Source of the DNA: Apoda limacodes
Lineage: Eukaryota; Arthropoda; Insecta; Lepidoptera; Limacodidae
Direction of reading: 5' to 3'
Length of the DNA: 64,000 bases
Assembly: GCA_946406115.1 (NCBI GenBank)
Contig: OX291549.1
Location: forward strand, 23,831,901-23,895,900
In this document: one piece after another, positions 59,601-64,000 of the stretch
Position numbering within the stretch: position 1 is the first letter of the stretch
How the letters are laid out: every line of letters begins with the position of its first letter
The notes under the pieces: model-generated
Told to the model about the DNA's origin: nothing
The model's input: only the letters and a program-made list of their open reading frames with translations
The model's database searches: none
Position numbers and translations under genes: made by a program

Positions 59601-61435
59601 ATTTAGGTTCTAAAGTGTGAGAATGAATTCCCTGCCGATGGCGAGCGGTGCGATGGTAGAAAGTAGCCGTGGTCATCATTTCGAACAATTCCTCAGAACA
59701 CAACCCATTGTACAAGCGGTAGAACACACACAGGGAGGCAAAGTCTCTCCTCAGACTTAAGGGCTCGATACCGCAAGTGAGTTTGGAATCATCGACAATT
59801 CTCACAGCCCGTCGTTGAACCGAGTCAAAAGGGCCAAACTGGTATCCGGGTGCACCCGCCCAGAGAAGGCAGCAGTACTCCATATGGGACCGAACTTGCG
59901 ACTTGTAAAGTAACAACCTTTGCCCCGACGTGAAGTACTGCTTCGCTCTGTTGAGTACACCTAGTTTTTTGGACGCAAGCTTCACCTTATCTTGTAAATG
60001 ATCTCGGAACTGAACATCGCTGGAGATGTCAACACCAAGGATCCCAATGCTCTTGGAGATGGAGAGGGGAGTGTTCTGGAATTGTGGGACTACAGTGAAG
60101 AGGGTTTTCTTAGCGGTAAACGCACACACTTGTGTCTTTGTAGGGTTGAATCGGACCAAGTTTACCCGTCCCGTCAGAGACCTTGGACAATGTGGTCTCG
60201 ATTTGAGACACAATTTCTCCGCGATTTTCCTCCACAACGGAACGAGGGTTGTTTGCACCACACATTAATGTCCATGCTATCAGAGCAACTACCGTCATCT
60301 ACGGTATCGTATTATTTATACATAAAATATAAATAAAATATTTTTGGACATCACACACAGCGCCGTCTGGCTCCAAAGTAAGCAAAGCTTGTGGTATGGA
60401 TACCAGACAACGGATACAAATACATATGCAATACTTTTTTTTTGTAAATACATACATCAATACACCCAGACTCGAGGCAAACACAATTTTTTATCACATA
60501 AATGTTTATCCGGTGCGGGAGTCGAACCCACACCCTCTGCACAGCAGCCGACCACACTACTAACTGGTCTGCGAGGGAGTCAAAGGATAGGTAAGGAAAG
60601 GATATTAGGAACTAGGTACATATTAGGCGCGCTAAACCCCTCCCCCGCACGTTTTCGTCGCGTCCATGAGATTTCAAGGGCCTTCGATAAAATCTCAAGG
60701 CGAAGTCAGTTGCGGCTGCCGCTACAAAGGTATGAACTGTTGACTGATTAACGTGAATTAGAAGCGAGAAACGAATAAAGCTTTTTGGCCTCATTATTTT
60801 ATTATTCTGATAAATGAATTAATTTAAGCTATTTAATAATAGATGGTGCTGTGCTGCATCGTAAACGGGGTTGTTGTTAGTAACAGAGTTTATATGTAGG
60901 CTAGTCAACAACAGAATTGGCATAAGTAAAGTACTTAGAATAGTATAAAAAAAATAGAACATCATTACGAAAAACAGGTGACAAAATTGTGGTGAGGTGG
61001 CGCAGTAATGAAGGGGACGCTTGCCTGGTATGGCATACAAACCGTATAGATTATTATTATTATTAGATGTATTGTCCATTTACAACTTAACTTTTTTATT
61101 TTGTTTCATTAATTTAAAAGACAAGAGAACAACATTCGACACTTATTTTGTGTATAAATTTCGTACTTTACTGGGCGGGGCGCACTCTAAGTATACTTAG
61201 GCATAAGTAACTATTACGCTCGTATGTTTATGACTCTATGAATAAATTGAATCATATTTATCATGCCTATGAAATCTAAAAAAATAATAAGTATTATTTA
61301 ATTTTGAAATATGTTTACATTTGCATAAATTTTGTGTGTAGGATGAAAGAGACCGGATAGAGGCTGCAGGAGGTACAGTTTTATATTGGGGTACGTGGCG
61401 TGTCAACGGACAACTTGCTGTTTCAAGAGCAATTG
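33049..61435 (+). CDS. PPM1F: PPM1F-like protein phosphatase 2C, exons 1-6, C-terminal end outside window
   Basis: Exons are 33049-33218, 53480-53589, 54791-55008, 56426-56614, 59174-59317 and 61342-61435 (925 nt, 308 codons plus one base). Phases agree at all five junctions (2, 1, 0, 0, 0). The N-terminal ~140 aa, with 'NPEDQLP', resemble the helical region of PPM1F/PPM1E. The PP2C core then shows RRVMEDRH (146-153; D151 metal ligand), VYDGHAG (176-182; D178, G179, H180), CGGSTA, WAGDS (251-255) and '[14 protein letters not shown]' (296-309). The enzyme is a Mg/Mn-dependent Ser/Thr phosphatase; mammalian PPM1F acts on CaMKII and PAK. The DG and GD motifs of the last third must lie beyond 64000. 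Intron 1 is 20.3 kb; intron 3 uses a GC donor. Confidence 0.92.
33583..33825 (+). repeat. Dispersed repeat, family R-B, copy 2
   Basis: Collinear with 3825-4075, here about 360 bp into PPM1F-like intron 1. Confidence 0.65.
33830..37280. other. PPM1F-like intron 1, first part
   Basis: Mostly AT-rich unique-looking sequence. 35355-35450 begins 'actagctttcgcttgcg' and resembles a reversed Helitron-like terminus. No gene supported. Confidence 0.35.
37288..37720 (-). mobile_element. Jockey-like LINE 3' fragment, family L2, copy 1
   Basis: Same 3' end ('actaaggtggcaaa') and C-terminal RT region ('[18 protein letters not shown]', '[15 protein letters not shown]') as 59362-60275. Frames are damaged. 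Confidence 0.75.
38847..38872. repeat. (CA)13 microsatellite
   Basis: Uninterrupted CA dinucleotide run. Confidence 0.95.
38880..38950 (+). mobile_element. LINE/SINE 3' tail
   Basis: 'ggtacggaacccttggtgcg' followed by 'cgagtccaactcgcacttgg' and CCGGTTTTTTT, a tail very common in moths. Also at about 46275-46312 and, reversed, 63838-63890. Confidence 0.6.
38935..39215 (+). repeat. Dispersed repeat, family R-A, copy 3
   Basis: Collinear with 30470-30750; starts just after the LINE/SINE tail. Confidence 0.7.
39890..40275. mobile_element. MITE with ~65-bp inverted repeats
   Basis: 39901-39967 (CTAGCGCCGCCAAAAGATAT...) is mirrored at 40197-40263 with few differences. The interior is itself partly symmetrical ('gagttgtatag' / 'ctacaactcg'), so the whole could fold into one long hairpin. 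Confidence 0.85.
40280..43080. other. PPM1F-like intron 1, middle part
   Basis: AT-rich; short tandem 'acttact' repeats at about 40545-40575 and a MITE-like segment near 42835-42960 ('ttaaccgacttctaaaaagg'). No gene supported. Confidence 0.35.
43134..43322. mobile_element. Short inverted-repeat MITE
   Basis: Left 'aactttttgac', poly-A, 'caactggcttc'; right 'agagccggttg', poly-T, 'aaaaaagttttt'. Same family as 30890-31465, without the insertion. Confidence 0.7.
43438..43660. repeat. Imperfect inverted repeat
   Basis: 'atcacacacagtttgaccac' at left mirrors 'aatggtcgaacctgatgtgt' at right. A third, direct piece ('gcacatcaggtttgacgatt') follows. Possibly an old MITE. Confidence 0.45.
44646..44672. 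repeat. (TA)n microsatellite
   Basis: Pure TA run of about 27 bp. Confidence 0.9.
45245..45415 (+). repeat. Dispersed repeat, family R-D, copy 1
   Basis: Shares 'gcaatgttttagccg', 'gaaaattgataact', 'caacaa..agaatgcgc' and 'taatttaaa' in order with 62505-62665. Confidence 0.6.
46190..46315 (+). mobile_element. 5S-rRNA-derived SINE with LINE-type tail
   Basis: 46198-46245 reads 'gttaagcaacgtcgagcttg' and 'attggatgggtgaccgc', the 3' half of 5S rRNA, followed by 'gtttgtaaattacgcagatg' and 'gtacggaaccca', the tail also present at 38880. This is a chimeric SINE3 arrangement. Confidence 0.75.
47307..47411 (+). CDS. Possible THAP-domain first exon or remnant
   Basis: ATG starts '[15 protein letters not shown]', then 'VTYHTL'. 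This resembles the start of THAP zinc-finger domains (C-x4-C followed by a basic stretch and a (S/T)(F/Y)H motif). It meets a stop after 34 codons, but a donor-like 'tta|gtatta' follows YHTL. No second exon was identified. It could be a nested host gene, a P-element-like remnant or chance. Confidence 0.35.
   Translation: MSYCAVKSCKNYKKKVNKSSSDVTYHTLVLFFHK
48100..48395 (+). mobile_element. Helitron-like fragment with 3' terminus
   Basis: Contains 'acggagcgggatgaaacttg' and 'tttttatcccgga', and ends 'gggcgggtggagccgctggg' CAAAATCTAGT. Closely related to 8630-8684. Confidence 0.5.
48655..48930 (-). mobile_element. Helitron-like fragment, reverse orientation
   Basis: Begins 'actagcttttgcctgctgct' and continues with 'gcaatagcaagctacagctg'; related to 52550-52745. 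No ORF. Confidence 0.4.
49100..50460. other. PPM1F-like intron 1, part before the fold-back element
   Basis: 49977-50035 contains 'gtgggcattatttcgaa' and 'ccattatacaagcgggagaa', a small reversed scrap of LINE family L2. Otherwise nothing recognisable. Confidence 0.4.
50470..51790. mobile_element. Large fold-back element with inner arms and tandem units
   Basis: Outer ends match in inverse ('tccagcagcca' ... 'tttttttagtgatt' at 50477-50510; mirrored at 51741-51775). Inner arms 51052-51237 and 51515-51688 are long inverted repeats ('agcacaccatttttagccaa', 'taaagtatacccaaatttg'). Between them lie two direct ~140-bp units. An open frame at 50504-50944 has no recognised domain. Superfamily unknown. 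Confidence 0.75.
51282..51560. repeat. Two tandem ~140-bp units inside the fold-back element
   Basis: Units start near 51290 and 51430; each contains 'gcagcggcaaattttt', 'ttatggcagcttaacaa' and 'gagccatattgcaggtccgt', nearly identical. Confidence 0.9.
51800..53479. other. PPM1F-like intron 1, last part
   Basis: Contains a Helitron-like segment at 52550-52745 and a MITE end at 53319-53400 ('catgggcgtagccag', as at 7328). Ends in the exon 2 acceptor. Confidence 0.4.
53480..53589 (+). CDS. PPM1F: PPM1F-like coding exon 2
   Basis: Acceptor TATTTTCAG, donor G|GTGGGT. The frame set by exon 1 is open throughout ([15 protein letters not shown]...[14 protein letters not shown]), while the other two frames hit stops. 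Confidence 0.85.
54791..55008 (+). CDS. PPM1F: PPM1F-like coding exon 3, followed by a GC donor
   Basis: Acceptor ATTTCAG. Codes '[17 protein letters not shown]', a proline run, and the RRVMEDRH motif. It ends ATAGAG|GCAAGT, a textbook GC-AG donor; the next exon continues in frame. Confidence 0.9.
55009..56425. other. PPM1F-like intron 3 (GC-AG)
   Basis: 1,417 nt from GCAAGT to GTTAG. 55462-55630 begins 'actagctcatacccgctgct', a reversed Helitron-like end. No gene supported. Confidence 0.6.
56426..56614 (+). CDS. PPM1F: PPM1F-like coding exon 4
   Basis: Acceptor TGTGTTAG, donor GAG|GTAAGC, 63 codons. Contains [10 protein letters not shown]. Its 3' half and donor-side intron are repeated, degenerate, downstream. 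Confidence 0.92.
56656..56835 (+). pseudogene. Degenerate tandem copy of PPM1F-like exon 4 (copy 2)
   Basis: From 'catcagtacctag' at 56675 the sequence follows exon 4 for 36 codons without indel or stop ([20 protein letters not shown] against [20 protein letters not shown]), then continues into the following intron sequence ('tagtatacttgtgtag'). The GTAAGC donor has become TTGGGC, and the 5' half with YDGHAG is absent. Confidence 0.85.
57040..57150 (+). pseudogene. Degenerate tandem copy of PPM1F-like exon 4 (copy 3)
   Basis: 'aagaacaaccaggaagtgg' then 'ctgttatattttgtctgctt' match the exon 4 end and its intron start; a short 'tatcagcactcccaggtcca' matches an earlier part. The centre is deleted. 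It is followed directly by a LINE fragment. Confidence 0.7.
57150..57475 (-). pseudogene. Jockey-like RT fragment
   Basis: Minus-strand frames read '[20 protein letters not shown]' and '[10 protein letters not shown]', then, after a shift, '[12 protein letters not shown]', the RT fingers and motif A. Its position relative to 57593-58455 is wrong for one element, so it is a separate insertion. Confidence 0.75.
57593..58455 (-). mobile_element. LINE family L2 fragment, copy 2
   Basis: Matches 59362-60275 over most of its length but with several frame breaks: 3' end 'accactaaggtggcaaac', and the '[20 protein letters not shown]' region. Confidence 0.8.
58984..59036 (+). mobile_element. Small reversed scrap of LINE family L2
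   Basis: 'gatgcccacggctatcttct' and 'accatcgcaccgctc' are the reverse complement of 59640-59680. Confidence 0.6.
59174..59317 (+). CDS. PPM1F: PPM1F-like coding exon 5
   Basis: Acceptor TTTGTCAG, donor CAG|GTAAGT, 48 codons, GC-rich. Carries GGSTA and AWAGDS motifs. Confidence 0.92.
59362..60275 (-). mobile_element. LINE family L2 fragment, copy 3, with 292-aa open RT tail
   Basis: An open frame, 60261 to 59383, encodes the C-terminal part of a Jockey-like RT: '[14 protein letters not shown]', '[20 protein letters not shown]', '[17 protein letters not shown]', '[16 protein letters not shown]' and '[10 protein letters not shown]'. The catalytic half is missing (5' truncation). It ends with the poly-T/'accactaaggtggcaaac' 3' end. 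Inserted in PPM1F-like intron 5, antisense to the gene. Confidence 0.85.
60340..60575 (-). mobile_element. tRNA-derived SINE, copy 1
   Basis: On the minus strand an A-box-like 'tagtgtggtcggctgc' and a B box 'gggttcgactcc' lie at the head; the tail reads 'aagctttgcttactttgg' and 'gtgatgtccaaaaatattt'. The head is tRNA-like, but the tail rules out a plain tRNA gene. Confidence 0.75.
60600..61341. other. PPM1F-like intron 5, right part
   Basis: AT-rich; no gene or clear element recognised. Confidence 0.4.
61342..61435 (+). CDS. PPM1F: PPM1F-like coding exon 6
   Basis: Acceptor TGTGTAG, donor G|GTTAGT, phase 1. Codes [11 protein letters not shown]...[14 protein letters not shown]. The following exon, expected to start GT/GAC, was not found before 64000. 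Confidence 0.9.
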
Positions 61436-61972
61436 GTTAGTTTTTTTTGCATTGGTTTAACAATTTTTATTAATGAATGTCATTGTAATATTTTGATAAA
61501 GTCGTAAAGTCGCCGTTGCCGTATGGTCTGAGAATTTCCTAAGAAATCTAAATAGTCGACTACTCGTCGCTAGATGTCGCTACTAGTATTGTTCTGACTA
61601 TTAAGTTAAGATTTTTCAAACAATATTTTTATTTTATTTTTTCTTAACGTTAAACAAGTAGTTTTTCACCTCTCCAGCACGCAGAGGATGGTTGGTGTTT
61701 AGAAACAGCGAGTGTGAGATTAATTCAGTTAGCATTTGCGTAAAAAATAACAAAGCATATTAAACAATTGGAGACTTTCAAAAGGAGTTCATATTTTTTA
61801 TATATATTCTTATAAGTTTTACACTTGAGCAAAGTTTTTTAGGTCCCGTGCTTTTAAATTCCTATACTGTGCTTAGTAGTCTATATTAGAATCAATTAAT
61901 TAAAAGTCGGCACAAACACAAATTTGCTGACTTGTTGAACAAATAACTGTTATCAAAAACTGTCAATTAGTT

Positions 61973-62424
61973 CACGTGATCGTTTGTTGTCCGTGGTACC
62001 TCCAGTAGTACCACCAGTGGTACCATAGTTAGGTTTATCTAACCGTGGTCCCCAGTGGTACCAGGATGTTCTCAGTTGTTGTTCGGAGTTGTATGTTAAA
62101 ATGAATGAATGTATGTATCTTTATATGTATGTTGGTTTGTTCGCGATTATCTCGCTTTTGGCTGAATCGATTTCCATGCGGTTTTCAGAAAAGTATTTGC
62201 TACATTCTGGAGAAGGTTTTGTATACAACAAAAAACATACAGGTCCAACTGAGAACGTCATTTTTTTGAATTCGGTTAGAACATTGAAAGAAAGAAAGAA
62301 AACACGTGTATTTAGCGCATACATCCTACATGCACAAGATCAGTGGCACCAGGGTTAGAAAAAACTAACCGTGGTACCACTGGTGGTACTACAGGGGGTA
62401 CCACGGATAACAAACGCACGTGAT
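61973..62424. mobile_element. MITE with ~65-bp inverted repeats rich in GGTACC-like motifs
   Basis: Left 'cgtttgttgtccgtggtacc' ... 'gtaccaccagtggtacca' is mirrored by right 'taccactggtggtactacag' ... 'ggtaccacggataacaaacg'. Length about 450 bp, in PPM1F-like intron 6. The open frame inside has no recognised domain. Confidence 0.85.
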
Positions 62425-62504
62425 GTGCATACACAGTAAATTATTTTTTCAATCAACAAACTTCTTTGGGATAAATCGTACTTGCAGTACAGTATCAGAG
62501 AGTG

Positions 62505-62665
62505 GCAATGTTTTAGCCGGCTGTTGAATGTTTTATAATTTCAAAATGGAACGAACTTTTTGAAAACCGAACATTGATAACTAAAAAATTATTCATCGAG
62601 TTTTATTTAAATTCCGGATTGGCACAACAAGAAAAATGCGCGCTTAAATTAATTTAAACAAAGTA
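62505..62665 (+). repeat. Dispersed repeat, family R-D, copy 2
   Basis: Collinear with 45245-45415. Confidence 0.6.
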
Positions 62666-63118
62666 AAAAAATATCGATATTTCAACGCGGCGAAAAATTA
62701 CCTATATATATAATTATATATATAATTATAATTTGGTGGTAAAATTACCAAAACTACTTTTATTATTTTCAATAATTACAGTTGTAATTTTTTTTTTAAT
62801 TATAACATGTTTGATATTATATTATGTTAAGCCTTGGCCACAACTAAACATAACCTGACTGTGCGGCGTGCCTCGACTATGGCTCAGACCGCATACTCAC
62901 GATGGACCGGTTATGCTGCATTTGCTGGCCGCGGTAGTAATGCAACATATATATATATATACGAAGATGGGCAGTATATCCTTGTGAAGCCTTGATATAT
63001 AATTATGTTATAAAACTGTGCGTGTCGTACACGCAGTAAGCCGAACTTAATAGAAAGACGCACTTTTCTCCTGCTGAGCGACTATGGTTAGTCGTTTTTC
63101 GAATAAATATATTAATAT

Positions 63119-63350
63119 GTTTGGACATTTCACACTGCGCCATCTGGTGTCAAACTAGGCAAAGCTTGTGCTATGGATACCAGAAAACGGATACAAATAC
63201 ATATATAAATAATACTATGTTTTTGTTAATACTATCATATTATAGATAGAAAACATTCAGTCTCAAGACAAACACGAATAATAAATGTTTGTCTTGTGCG
63301 GGAATAGAACTCGATTAAGCAGTCGGGGAATTACCCACTAAGTCACGGAA
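63119..63350 (-). mobile_element. tRNA-derived SINE, copy 2 (degenerate B box)
   Basis: Matches 60340-60575 in order ('tttggacat', 'caaagcttgtgctatggata', 'cggatacaaatacatat', 'gtgcggga'), but the B box has decayed to 'gagttctattccc' on the minus strand. Confidence 0.7.
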
Positions 63351-63629
63351 CCGACGAACTCGAATAGATGGGATAAAAATTATCATCCCTCAGTTGTATG
63401 GAGAGATTCTCTTAAATATTTTTTTGTAACTTTATTACTAATCTGTGAACACGAGACACCTTTCTGTAAACTTCATAAGGTCGTAAATCATTAGGTTAAT
63501 GGACAGTCGACATGTGAAACAAGTTCTGTGTGTTCTGTTTTTGCCATTTGGCTACGGAACTCTAAATCGTCAATTCAAGTGTTTTTCCGAATTGTTAGAA
63601 CAATAAATAAGAAAACCTGACCACATTGC

Positions 63630-63700
63630 AGGAAGCAGGATTTGAACTCACGTACGCGGATGCGGTAGACCTACGCTCTAGTTATAGCCTAAGGTGATCT
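63630..63700 (-). mobile_element. tRNA-like SINE remnant
   Basis: Minus strand shows 'gagttcaaatcctgc', a B-box-like element, with an A-box-like 'taggctataactagagc' upstream. Confidence 0.4.
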
Positions 63701-63837
63701 CTGTGGCGATATTACCAATTCTATTTCACGAGCAAGTCAATTTTGTTGCATTTTGCGTATAAACACAGAGAAAATGAATTTTCCCGGAAATGAGACCTAG
63801 CTAGATCGATATACGATTTAACAAAAAAAAAAAGAAA

Positions 63838-63890
63838 CCGACCAAGTGCGAGTCTAACTCGCGCACCGAGAGTTCCGTACAAACTTATTA
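63838..63890 (-). mobile_element. LINE/SINE 3' tail, reverse orientation
   Basis: 'ccgaccaagtgcgagtctaa' and 'ctcgcgcaccgagagttccg' are the reverse complement of the tail at 38880-38950. Confidence 0.6.
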
Positions 63891-64000
63891 TATGTAGATA
63901 GCTCTTCCATCATGTGATCAAGTCTCCTAGCTCAACGGGAAGTACCCCATAGGGTTTCATTTATTTGTGTCACGGGTATGGGGACGAGGGTATGGACAGA

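Noticed and set aside
60485..60575. Functional tRNA gene
   Set aside because: A and B boxes are present but no cloverleaf can be drawn, and the sequence continues into a SINE tail repeated at 63119.
62089..62358. 89-aa ORF as a gene
   Set aside because: It lies entirely inside the MITE at 61973-62424.

Overview
The window is eukaryotic nuclear DNA, almost certainly from a moth or butterfly. It is AT-rich, its genes are split by canonical GT-AG introns, and it carries repeat types typical of lepidopteran genomes: a Jockey-type LINE, tRNA- and 5S-rRNA-derived SINEs, Helitron-like ends and many inverted-repeat MITEs. No prokaryotic or organellar features were seen. Gene models were built by hand from splice sites, reading phase and family resemblance; nothing was searched or aligned by computer.

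Three host genes can be read. (1) An ARL6IP1 homologue (ER membrane-shaping protein) on the minus strand, 4983 down to 2938, three exons, 193 aa, complete. (2) A fatty-acid-binding protein on the plus strand, 9775 to 23052, four exons, 137 aa, complete; its third intron is 10.3 kb and contains a 5.8 kb LINE flanked by a 10-bp target-site duplication. (3) The 5' and central part of a PPM1F-like PP2C phosphatase on the plus strand, first coding exon at 33049 and sixth at 61342-61435. All five exon junctions agree in phase, one intron has a GC-AG boundary, and the gene runs off the right edge before its last exons.

Layout: 1-600 LINE 3' end; 0.7-2.5 kb repeats; 2.9-5.0 kb ARL6IP1; 5.3-8.7 kb nested transposons (TIR element containing a gypsy remnant, a LINE fragment and a hAT-like MITE); 9.8-23.1 kb FABP; 24.7-27.1 kb decayed DNA transposon with 33-bp TIRs; 28.9-32.5 kb copia remnant, MITEs and SINE; 33.0-61.4 kb PPM1F-like gene with a 20 kb first intron full of repeats; 61.4-64 kb more repeats in its next intron.

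The three genes are not an operon or a pathway. The most unusual observations are the degenerate tandem triplication of a PPM1F-like exon, the GC-AG intron, three short elements with hAT-like 8-bp target-site duplications (one inside a copia gag remnant), the DNA transposon at 24.7 kb with an unassigned transposase-like remnant, and a complex fold-back element at 50.5-51.8 kb. No convincing new molecular system was found.
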